Source: Bacteroidia bacterium (GTDB lineage Bacteria > Bacteroidota > Bacteroidia > 2-12-FULL-35-15). From it: 36,197 nucleotides of DNA. The stretch covers positions 1 through 36,197 of the forward strand of contig JAEUTU010000011.1 of NCBI GenBank assembly GCA_016786925.1, read 5' to 3'. Positions 15,348-22,541 of the stretch are shown one piece after another; the stretch's first letter is position 1, and every line of letters begins with the position of its first letter. The notes beneath the pieces are model-generated. The model ran no database searches, was not told the DNA's origin, and saw only the letters and a program-made list of their open reading frames with translations. Made by a program: the position numbers and the translations under genes.

Positions 15348-15378
15348 CAAAAGTAGAGGCGGAAAAAACAGATTACAA
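15348..15378 (-). promoter_or_regulatory. Canonical Bacteroidota promoter of the secreted hydrolase
   Basis: On the minus strand, TTG (15376-15378) is followed after 20 bases by TACTTTTG (15348-15355), 22 bases before the ATG at 15325. Both boxes and the spacing fit the -33/-7 consensus. Confidence 0.75.
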
Positions 15379-15578
15379 TGATCGTTTACTGATCTTTCAT
15401 CAGACACTTTTTTTGAGAAATAGTCTGCGTTATTTACTGGTAAACGCAAGTTTATGTGCTGTTTTTTATCCTGAAACAGCAATGAATATCAGAATGTTTA
15501 TTTCTTGTTGAAGAAATGATTTGTTAAAAGCGTTTTAGAACATCTTATTTATGCGAAAGAATGAAATTATTTATTTAT

Positions 15579-15594
15579 TTTAGGGCGCTCTAAA
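15579..15594. promoter_or_regulatory. Imperfect palindrome before the helical orphan gene
   Basis: TTTAG and CTAAA flank GGCGCT, with one mismatched pair, 30 bases before the ATG at 15625. It is a possible operator. The rest of the nearly 300-base intergenic stretch 15326-15624 shows the hydrolase promoter and no other coding or RNA feature that I can support. Confidence 0.35.
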
Positions 15595-15624
15595 CTACTA
15601 TAATCTATTTATAAAACTACCACG

Positions 15625-17130
15625 ATGTTAAGCATACAAAAAGTTATATTATTGCTTGATGATTTTCATTTCAATGAATTTAAAAATCATTTGAAAGAAA
15701 GTAATGCAGAATTACCTTACAAATTAGTTACTCAGATCAGAAAGGATGAATGGACGCAGTTGGAATCCGATGATCTTTGTAAAGCTGTATATGGGACAAA
15801 AGACGAAAAGAGTAAAAAAAAATTCTTTCAGCTGGTTCACTATACGTTCCGTTTAACATCATACTTAAGTCGTAATTACCCGTCTTATCTGACACATAAT
15901 ATTTCTGCGATTGAAAAATTTATTAATAAAGGAGAACTTCAGAAAGCGAATGATGTTGCAGAAATATTGTTGGATATTGCCGATAAAATAGAAGACTTTA
16001 CCACCTTGAATGCTGTTCTTAAATACTATGCACAGCAAGCGCAGATCACTGAGAATAAAAATGCTTCTATTAAATACCATCAACGTATCAACGAGGTATT
16101 GAAAAGCGAACATATCATCAATCAGATGTATCTGTATATGCGCGAAAATCTTAATTTTAAAGGAAAGAGCGTGCTTTCGGATGCGGAAATGCAAGAGCAT
16201 TTGAAGTTTTATGATCTCTATCGCAATAGCAAAACATTAAGTATTCAGTTCATGAGTCGTTTTGCATACTGCCAAACCTTGAACTATTTGAATGATGCCC
16301 GTTTTTATAATGATGAGATCCTTGATGAATTAAATCGCTTAACAGATGATCTGGAGAAGAATGGTTTTGTAGTATTTTCATTCTCGGATGATATTCAGTT
16401 GAATGTTGATTACCTGAAATTGAAACATCTTATTTATAGAATGAATAAGGATGATCTTCAAAAAGAAGCTACCAATCTTATCAAAAAACGTGAGCCGCTG
16501 CGTTTCTGGAAGAATTACCTGAACACACCGGAGATCATTTATCTGAGTATTCAAGCCAGTTATTATTTAACGCATTATAATCAAGGATATAAAAAGGATT
16601 ACTACGACCACTTGCCAAAAGAGGTCAAACAGCAGATCGAATTCTATAAAAAGAAATGTGAGGAAATTCTTGAAAAACCAATTTGGAATGAAGGACTTTA
16701 CGTTCGATATATCAATCTGAATAGCATCTATTGCGGATTTTTAGTTTTAGGTCCGCATGAAGACGTAAAAAAATCAGTTGAAAAGTTAGAATTGTTATTG
16801 GTTAATTTTCAGCAGATCGCTTTTCAACGTTTGTATGATGCCTTGTTTGCTATCCTGATCCTTGGTTATTTCTTTTTGGAAGACCATGAGAATGTTCAGG
16901 AGTGCTATAAACGTTATGAAAAATTGACGGCTACCACCAGCAAGAATACCGAGAACGACCTCACGATCAAGTCGGTGTACTACGCTTCTCAATGGTTAAA
17001 TAATGGCAGAAAGCAATATGTGGAGAAATTTCAGGGCGTATTGGATAAAGTGCGTGAAAATGATAAACTGCAGCACTTACAAGCTTCTATGGAAGATATG
17101 GCATCTTACCTTCAGCTTCCGATCAAATAA
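15625..17130 (+). CDS. All-helical cytosolic protein of unknown function
   Basis: A 501-residue protein with no signal peptide or convincing membrane segment. It is predominantly helical and Lys/Glu/Leu/Tyr-rich, in the style of TPR or other alpha-solenoid repeats: pairs of helices such as QKANDVAEILLDIADKI and FTTLNAVLKYYAQQAQ, and later VQECYKRYEKLTATT. The N-terminal 75 residues (DDFHFNEFKNHLKESNAELPYKLVTQIR.., then KKKFFQLVHYTFRLTSYLSRNYP) could be a separate helical domain. I recognise no family or catalytic motif. It stands alone ahead of yidC, which has its own promoter. A scaffold role is likely from the architecture but unproven. Confidence 0.75.
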   Translation: MLSIQKVILLLDDFHFNEFKNHLKESNAELPYKLVTQIRKDEWTQLESDDLCKAVYGTKDEKSKKKFFQLVHYTFRLTSYLSRNYPSYLTHNISAIEKFINKGELQKANDVAEILLDIADKIEDFTTLNAVLKYYAQQAQITENKNASIKYHQRINEVLKSEHIINQMYLYMRENLNFKGKSVLSDAEMQEHLKFYDLYRNSKTLSIQFMSRFAYCQTLNYLNDARFYNDEILDELNRLTDDLEKNGFVVFSFSDDIQLNVDYLKLKHLIYRMNKDDLQKEATNLIKKREPLRFWKNYLNTPEIIYLSIQASYYLTHYNQGYKKDYYDHLPKEVKQQIEFYKKKCEEILEKPIWNEGLYVRYINLNSIYCGFLVLGPHEDVKKSVEKLELLLVNFQQIAFQRLYDALFAILILGYFFLEDHENVQECYKRYEKLTATTSKNTENDLTIKSVYYASQWLNNGRKQYVEKFQGVLDKVRENDKLQHLQASMEDMASYLQLPIK

Positions 17131-17149
17131 TTCTTTTTGTTCTGCCTTT

Positions 17150-17168
17150 TTAGGTTCAAAGAACCTAA
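17150..17168. promoter_or_regulatory. Perfect palindrome in the yidC promoter region
   Basis: TTAGGTTC and GAACCTAA are perfect 8-base arms around AAA. The palindrome ends 7 bases before the TATCTTTG -7 box of yidC, where a -33 element would normally lie. It therefore looks like a repressor or activator site. It could alternatively terminate the upstream gene, since it lies 20 bases after that stop, but it lacks a following T-run. Confidence 0.5.
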
Positions 17169-17175
17169 TTATTAC

Positions 17176-17183
17176 TATCTTTG
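17176..17183 (+). promoter_or_regulatory. Putative -7 promoter box of yidC
   Basis: TATCTTTG matches TAnnTTTG, 22 bases before the yidC ATG. It lies inside the longest possible yidC reading frame, which therefore starts too early. Confidence 0.6.
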
Positions 17184-17205
17184 CGCCCTAAATTTTAGTG
17201 TCAAA

Positions 17206-19095
17206 ATGGATAGAAATTCGATCATTGGTCTCTTATTAATTGGCGGGATCCTAATCGGTTGGTTGGTAATGTCGCAACCAACAAAAGAAGAATTAGCTCA
17301 AAAGCAGCATTTAACCGATTCAATTGCTCAGTACGAAGAAGCTCAGAAAGTAAAAAACGAGGCAGTTGCTGCTACAGCAGTTAGTCCTGTTGCAAAAGCT
17401 GCTCAAGCGCTTGCCATTCCCGATAGCTTAATGAATTCCGATTCTGTAAAATTATTGTTGAAACAACAAGTGTATGGCGATTTTGCAGCAGCAGCAATGG
17501 GTGAAAATAAAACCATTGTATTGGAGAATGATGTTTTCAAATTGAATATTCATTCAAAAGGAGGTAGAGTAGGTTCAGTGGAATTGAAGAATTATAAAAC
17601 ATTTGATGGAAAACCATTGATCCTGTTTCATGCGGATTCTTCTACTCAAAATATTTCTTTCACAGCCAACGCTAAAAAGATCAATACCGATTCATTGTTT
17701 TTTGAAACAGAGGAAAAAGGTTTTACTGTTAATGGAGACGCTTCTAAGTCGCTTTCTTTAAAGCTGTATGCGGGCGACCGTTCGAAATACATTGAATATG
17801 TTTATACCTTAAAAGGAAATGACTACATGCTGGGTTATACCGTGAATGTGGCAGGTTTACAAAATGTGATCGCATCTTCCAACAAATCACTGGATCTGAA
17901 CTGGGGAATGAAAACTCCGAAACAGGAAAAGCATAGTGAGACACAGCAAACTACTTCTACGGTATATTATATGAATACAGAAGAGGATGTGGATAAGATC
18001 TCTGAAACGTCTGATGAAAAAGTGGTGATGCCCGGTAAAACAAAATGGATCGGATTTAAACAACAGTTCTTCACTTCTGTATTGATCGCTGAAAAAGAGT
18101 TTGCTGCATTGGCTGAGGTGGAAAGTAAAAAAGTAAACAGTCCTAATTACATTAAAGAATATACTGCGGCAATTGATATTCCATACAATCATGGTGCAAA
18201 CGAAGCTTTTGCCATGAAATTCTATTTCGGTCCGAACCATTATCAAACATTAAAAGAATATGATCTTAGTTTAGAAAAACAGATCAATTTGGGCTGGAAG
18301 ATCTTTGGTTGGATCAACCGCTTTTTAGTGATCCCGATCTTTAATGCTTTGGATAATTTGAACCTGAATTATGGTATCATCATTTTGATCCTAACCATCA
18401 TCATTAAAGTATTGTTATTGCCGATTGCATATAAAACGGTTCTTTCTTCCGCTAAGATGCGTGTGTTGAAGCCGGAGATCGATGAGTTGAATGAAAAATA
18501 CAAGGATGGCGATCCTATGCAAAAGCAACAAGCTACCATGGCTTTGTATAAAGAAGCAGGAGTAAATCCGATGGCAGGTTGTATTCCGGTATTATTGCAA
18601 ATGCCGATCCTGATCGCATTGTTCAATTTCTTCCCTGCATCTATCGAAATGCGTCAGCAAGGTTTCCTTTGGGCACACGATCTTTCAACATACGATTCAG
18701 TGTATGATTTCGGATTCAATATCCCTTGGTATGGCGATCACGTGAGTTTGTTTGCCTTATTGATGACTGCTTCTACATTGTTATATACTTGGAGTAACAG
18801 TCAGTTAATGGGTAATACCAACCAAATGCCGGGCATGAAGTGGATGATGTATTTGATGCCGATCTTGTTCTTAGGATTCTTGAATAACTATTCAGCTGCC
18901 TTGAGCTGGTACTACTTCTTAGCGAACATGTTCACATTCGGTCAAACCTGGGTAATGCAAAAATTTGTGATCGATCACGATGCATTGCACAAGAAGATTC
19001 AGGAGAATAAGTTAAAGCCGAAGAAAGTATCTAAATTCCAGCAAAAGTTGGAAGAGATGGCGAAGCAACAGCAACAAGCAAAAAAGAAGAAATAA
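17206..19095 (+). CDS. yidC: Membrane protein insertase YidC
   Basis: Inner-membrane insertase of the YidC/Oxa1/Alb3 family, which inserts membrane proteins alone or with SecYEG. From ATG 17206 the protein is 629 residues. An N-terminal membrane segment (RNSIIGLLLIGGILIGWLVM) is followed by a large periplasmic beta domain (about 80-350) and the conserved C-terminal insertase core (about 365-600). The core contains YGIIILILTIIIKVLLLPIAYK, the YKEAGVNPMAGCIPVLLQMPILIALFNFFP block and MYLMPILFLGFLNNYSAALSWYYFLANM. The tail is Lys/Gln-rich, probably ribosome-contacting. The longer frame from 17137 crosses the promoter box and adds a non-homologous leader, so it is rejected. A terminator follows the stop. 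Confidence 0.95.
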   Translation: MDRNSIIGLLLIGGILIGWLVMSQPTKEELAQKQHLTDSIAQYEEAQKVKNEAVAATAVSPVAKAAQALAIPDSLMNSDSVKLLLKQQVYGDFAAAAMGENKTIVLENDVFKLNIHSKGGRVGSVELKNYKTFDGKPLILFHADSSTQNISFTANAKKINTDSLFFETEEKGFTVNGDASKSLSLKLYAGDRSKYIEYVYTLKGNDYMLGYTVNVAGLQNVIASSNKSLDLNWGMKTPKQEKHSETQQTTSTVYYMNTEEDVDKISETSDEKVVMPGKTKWIGFKQQFFTSVLIAEKEFAALAEVESKKVNSPNYIKEYTAAIDIPYNHGANEAFAMKFYFGPNHYQTLKEYDLSLEKQINLGWKIFGWINRFLVIPIFNALDNLNLNYGIIILILTIIIKVLLLPIAYKTVLSSAKMRVLKPEIDELNEKYKDGDPMQKQQATMALYKEAGVNPMAGCIPVLLQMPILIALFNFFPASIEMRQQGFLWAHDLSTYDSVYDFGFNIPWYGDHVSLFALLMTASTLLYTWSNSQLMGNTNQMPGMKWMMYLMPILFLGFLNNYSAALSWYYFLANMFTFGQTWVMQKFVIDHDALHKKIQENKLKPKKVSKFQQKLEEMAKQQQQAKKKK

Positions 19096-19112
19096 TAATT
19101 GAATGAATAAAT

Positions 19113-19141
19113 AAAAAGGGCTGATGATTCAGCCCTTTTTT
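19113..19141 (+). terminator. Terminator after yidC
   Basis: A perfect 12-base stem, AAAAAGGGCTGA with TCAGCCCTTTTT, around a four-base TGAT loop, ending in a T-run. The A-run on the left makes it usable in both directions, so it can also serve the convergent lipoprotein gene ending at 19151. Confidence 0.8.
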
Positions 19142-19150
19142 GTTGGTATA

Positions 19151-19702
19151 TTATTCGTCAATAATTCCGTTTTCATCACAAAAACAATTGCTTGGAAAGT
19201 TTGAATTACAATCTTTTCCCTTACAACCAAAGTAACGTTGTGTCTTGTGGTCGTAAATGATGATCCAACCACCTGCATCAAGGTGGTATTTATATATTCT
19301 ATTCTCAAAAAATAGTTCTCCTTCTAGTCCGTATCCAAGGTCTCCATAGCAGGTGTTCCAATCATATCCATTTAATTCATAAAAGTTTTTAATAATGGAT
19401 ATGATCTCTCCTTTTTTTGGAGGTGTCCAATTGCTTGGATGGTCATTTTTACTTTTGATCACTGCTGCACTAATAATACTATCGTGCGTTGTTACATTCA
19501 TTTTTGTCTTGAATAGTACAATCTTATGTGCTGTGTCAATATTGGCGATGATGTCTTGTGTATCATATTTTTTAATGATAATGCTGCCTGTAGTATCAAT
19601 GCTCGTAAAAAGATGAGAATCCTCTGTTGCAACGGGATTTTCGGAGCAGCTGCTGATAAGAAGAATGCTTAATAAAAGAAATGAAGTTGAAATTAATTTC
19701 AT
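19151..19702 (-). CDS. Lipoprotein with a Cys-rich C-terminus, unknown function
   Basis: Lipoprotein signal MKLISTSFLLLSILLISSC with lipobox I-S-S-C, then a 165-residue mature protein. The middle has strands around HLFTSIDTTGSIIIKKYD and GEIISIIKNFYELNGYDWNTCYG. A GGWIIIYDHKTQRYFGCKGKDC motif and the tail NCFCDENGIIDE give five Cys close to the C-terminus, which could form disulfides or bind a metal. I know no family. It lies downstream of gldJ but is separated from it by a strong terminator with only 26 bases left before the ATG. Its transcription is thus unclear; see findings. Confidence 0.7.
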   Translation of the reverse strand: MKLISTSFLLLSILLISSCSENPVATEDSHLFTSIDTTGSIIIKKYDTQDIIANIDTAHKIVLFKTKMNVTTHDSIISAAVIKSKNDHPSNWTPPKKGEIISIIKNFYELNGYDWNTCYGDLGYGLEGELFFENRIYKYHLDAGGWIIIYDHKTQRYFGCKGKDCNSNFPSNCFCDENGIIDE

Positions 19703-19728
19703 GATCGCAAATGTTTTTATCGCAAAAC

Positions 19729-19760
19729 AAAAAAGCGAGAGGAAATCCTCTCGCTTTTTT
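19729..19760 (-). terminator. Terminator after gldJ
   Basis: A perfect 15-base stem (AAAAAAGCGAGAGGA with its complement) and a two-base loop. On the minus strand it ends in a six-T run, 18 bases past the gldJ stop and 26 bases before the next gene on the same strand. Confidence 0.8.
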
Positions 19761-19777
19761 TATAAATATTTTTAGTA

Positions 19778-21316
19778 TTAGTTTCCTAAACCTTGAGGAC
19801 TACCTACACGTGTCATAGCACAACGGAATCCGATCCATGCTGTTGACTGGCGTTGATCCAGGAATCTTCTGGTTCCCGGTACCATCCAATAAGCACGGTC
19901 TTTCCAGCTACCACCTTTATAAACACGAGCTTTATCGTTGATCATAGAGGTTACGCTATACTCGTACATACCATTTGATTCAGGTTTTCCTGATGCAGCT
20001 GCATCCCAAGGAGCATCCCAAGTAGAACCTAAGATACCAACTGCTTGTGATTGAACATCACCATCTAAGTAGTTGATGTTATCAGCATATTTGTAGTTTC
20101 TTCTTTCATCCAAGTTATCATCCGGAACAGCGATACTTACATCTCTCCAACGAACCATACCCGGTATAGAGATGATGTTACTATCAGCATCATACTTAAT
20201 AGTATCGTTGATCATGATACCATCCACATCACGCTCTTGCGTTTTGAATACGTTACCACGGAATGGACGGAAGTCAGCTTTGTCTTCAGGAGATAAAGGA
20301 CGGTACACATCCATTACCCATTCTGATACGTTACCAGCCATATTATACAAACCATAATCGTTTGGCCAATAAGAGAATACAGGAGTTGTGATATCCCCGG
20401 CATCGTTCAACTGACCGGCAACACCCATCATATCACCATTACTTCTTTGGTAGTTTGCTAAAATTTGTCCTAAGTATTTAGAGTCAGGGTTACGCACACC
20501 TGCACCATTCCAAGGATATAATCTTCTGTCTGTGATACGCTCACCGATCGTGTTTCCGATCAATCCGTATGCCGCATATTCCCATTCAGCTTCTGTCGGT
20601 AGGCGGTAACGTGGTAAGAAGATACCATCTTCCATACGCACTAAACGGTCGCCACCATTTGGATCCATAGAAGGAATTGGAGTAACAACAGTTCCTTGCC
20701 ATTTTCCTGCTAAGTACTGATCAGTATTAAAGTAGTCATTCTCTGTTGGAGTTGGAGTATGAGCCAAGATACCCTCACGGATCAAGATGAACTCATTCAC
20801 ACGGTCAGTTCTCCAAGCACAGAAGTCAGATGCTTGTAACCAGTTAACACCTACTACAGGATAATCTCTGTAAGATGGATGTCTTAGGTAATATTCTACG
20901 TAAGGCTCATTGTAAGCCAAACGATCACGCCATACTAATGTATCAGGCATTGCTTTCTTTACCACATCATAGTAGTTAGGTCCAAATACACGGTTAGTCC
21001 AATGTAAATATTCCAAGTAGTCAAGATTACGAACCTCTGTTTGATCCATATAAAAAGAAGAAACAGTTACACGTCTTGGAATACTGTTCCATTCGTATGT
21101 AACATCCTGCTCAGCTCTACCCATGGTGAAAGTACCACCTTCCACAAGGATCAAGCCCGGACCGGTTTCTTGTTCTTCGTAAGGAACAACTTCAAATCCA
21201 CCATTTTTTGGATTGTTGTATTCCCAAGCAGTTACCGGTGAGCGTTCTTTTTGACATGAAGCTAATGTTGCAATTGCTGCACCCACTAGAAGTATTTTGC
21301 TCGATACTTTTTTCAT
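19778..21316 (-). CDS. gldJ: Gliding motility/type IX secretion lipoprotein GldJ
   Basis: Outer-membrane lipoprotein needed for gliding and stability of the type IX secretion apparatus in flavobacteria. Signal MKKVSSKILLVGAAIATLASC, then a formylglycine-generating-enzyme-like (FGE/SUMF1) fold over about residues 55-505. Recognisable landmarks are PGLILVEGGTFTMGR, FYMDQTEVRNLDYLEYLHW, YPVVGVNWLQASDFCAWRTDRVNE, RLPTEAEWEYAAYG, YNMAGNVSEWVMD, YKGGSWKD and WIGFRCAM. The similar GldK normally lies in a gldKLMN cluster. The position beside porU-porV, the length of 512 and the NNPKNGGFEV..PGLILVEGG start favour GldJ. It lies 59 bases behind the porP-type gene, so co-transcription is likely. Confidence 0.88.
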   Translation of the reverse strand: MKKVSSKILLVGAAIATLASCQKERSPVTAWEYNNPKNGGFEVVPYEEQETGPGLILVEGGTFTMGRAEQDVTYEWNSIPRRVTVSSFYMDQTEVRNLDYLEYLHWTNRVFGPNYYDVVKKAMPDTLVWRDRLAYNEPYVEYYLRHPSYRDYPVVGVNWLQASDFCAWRTDRVNEFILIREGILAHTPTPTENDYFNTDQYLAGKWQGTVVTPIPSMDPNGGDRLVRMEDGIFLPRYRLPTEAEWEYAAYGLIGNTIGERITDRRLYPWNGAGVRNPDSKYLGQILANYQRSNGDMMGVAGQLNDAGDITTPVFSYWPNDYGLYNMAGNVSEWVMDVYRPLSPEDKADFRPFRGNVFKTQERDVDGIMINDTIKYDADSNIISIPGMVRWRDVSIAVPDDNLDERRNYKYADNINYLDGDVQSQAVGILGSTWDAPWDAAASGKPESNGMYEYSVTSMINDKARVYKGGSWKDRAYWMVPGTRRFLDQRQSTAWIGFRCAMTRVGSPQGLGN

Positions 21317-21375
21317 TTTCTTATTTTTGGTTGATGTAATTTAAAAACTAAAATTGTTGTGATTTATTGCTTTGT

Positions 21376-22332
21376 TTAGAATGAAGGGCAACTTACTGTT
21401 CTAAACTTTTTCTTCTTTGGCTTACATTCAAATTGTAATGAGAAAGAAACCTCGTGCGATCCGGCTGTAGCATTTGTTAATTTAGATACAGTAACATCGT
21501 AGCTGTATCCGATCTTAAAGAAATGCTGTGTGAATCCGATCAAAGCAATGAAAGAATCTTGATTTCTGTACCATAAACCACCTACAATAGAACCTCTGTT
21601 TACATAAACACCTAAGTTCAATTGCTGGAAGTCTTGTTGCTTTTGGTACAATACATTTGGAGAAATATACGTTTCATTTCCTTTGTCACCAACAGGTAAT
21701 ACCGCACCGGCATGTCCTGTTAATTTCATAGGTAATTTACTAGGTCCGATCAAACCTTCATCCGGTTGTGTTAAGTGATGAGCAGCAAATCCAAAGAAAT
21801 AACGTTTACTGTATCCTAATAAACCTGCAGAAATATCAACATTTGATTTTCTGGATTGTCCGGGAACCTCATTCGTATTATAAACAAATCCTCTGCGCTC
21901 ATCAATCATATCTCCGAATGTTAATTTGCTCCAGTCAATGCTTTTTTGGAAGTAAGTAGCCTGGAATCCAAATTTCATGGAGAATTCACGATTGATATTC
22001 AATTGATATGAATACATCGCAGAAACATTGGTTGTAGTAAGTGTTCCTTGTCCTGCTTTGTCGTTTGTAACCAATAAACCTAAACCACCTGCCAAGGCAT
22101 CGAAGTGTTGGTCATAAGAAGCAGAGTAAGTAACATATGTACCGGAAATGGCCGGCCACTGATTTCTGTAGTTTAAGTTGATTCTAGGGCAACGTGCTGT
22201 ACCGGCAAAAGCAGGATTCAGATAGAGTGGGTTTGCATAAAACTGAGTAAACTCAGGGTCTTGAGCGAATGCGGTTTCGCTAAATCCTAATGAAAACAAC
22301 ACAGTTAAAATTAAAACAATACGCTTTAACAT
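21376..22332 (-). CDS. Type IX secretion outer-membrane protein of the PorP/SprF family
   Basis: Signal peptide MLKRIVLILTVLFSLGFSETAFAQ, followed by the family's standard opening DPEFTQFYANPLYLNPAFAGT, a beta-barrel body (ISGTYVTYSASYDQHFDALAGGLGLLVTNDKAG, YFFGFAAHHLTQPDEGLIGPSKLPMKLTGHAGAVLP) and the C-terminal KKKKFRTVSCPSF. PorP/SprF proteins are outer-membrane parts of the type IX apparatus or pair with specific surface adhesins. The length of 318 is typical. I start at the ATG at 22332; the longer frame begins at TTG. Many Bacteroidota carry several paralogs. The position next to gldJ and opposite porU suggests a core-type role, but I cannot separate PorP from SprF here, so no symbol is given. 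Confidence 0.9.
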   Translation of the reverse strand: MLKRIVLILTVLFSLGFSETAFAQDPEFTQFYANPLYLNPAFAGTARCPRINLNYRNQWPAISGTYVTYSASYDQHFDALAGGLGLLVTNDKAGQGTLTTTNVSAMYSYQLNINREFSMKFGFQATYFQKSIDWSKLTFGDMIDERRGFVYNTNEVPGQSRKSNVDISAGLLGYSKRYFFGFAAHHLTQPDEGLIGPSKLPMKLTGHAGAVLPVGDKGNETYISPNVLYQKQQDFQQLNLGVYVNRGSIVGGLWYRNQDSFIALIGFTQHFFKIGYSYDVTVSKLTNATAGSHEVSFSLQFECKPKKKKFRTVSCPSF

Positions 22333-22356
22333 AATAAACCTAGTTTTAATGGGACA

Positions 22357-22364
22357 CAATTATA
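22357..22364 (-). promoter_or_regulatory. Possible weak -7 box of the porP-type/gldJ unit
   Basis: TATAATTG on the minus strand differs at one base from TAnnTTTG. A TTG lies 22 bases further upstream. It is 24 bases before the ATG at 22332 and faces away from the porU promoter. Confidence 0.35.
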
Positions 22365-22515
22365 CACCTTTTTTTTAATAAAGTTTCAATTTAAACAAAA
22401 TATTACACAATAAAGCATGGAATACTTCGTTCAAACATTTCTATAAATGAAATGTTATAAGTTACAAATTTAATTAAAATTTAATACCAAACAACTATTT
22501 TACCTTAATTTTAGT

Positions 22516-22523
22516 TAAATTTG
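22516..22523 (+). promoter_or_regulatory. Putative -7 promoter box of porU-porV
   Basis: TAAATTTG matches TAnnTTTG and ends 18 bases before the ATG at 22542. It overlaps the TTG that opens the longer reading frame, so it decides the porU start. No TTG is visible at -33. Confidence 0.55.
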
Positions 22524-22541
22524 GGATCCAATTTTTCCAAT

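Noticed and set aside
15159..15482. A 107-residue minus-strand frame across the start of the secreted hydrolase
   Set aside because: It overlaps the hydrolase signal peptide region and its promoter in another frame, and its residues show no fold-like pattern.
17003..17191. A 62-residue plus-strand frame bridging the helical orphan and yidC
   Set aside because: It runs through the palindrome and promoter of yidC in a third frame; no homology-like features.
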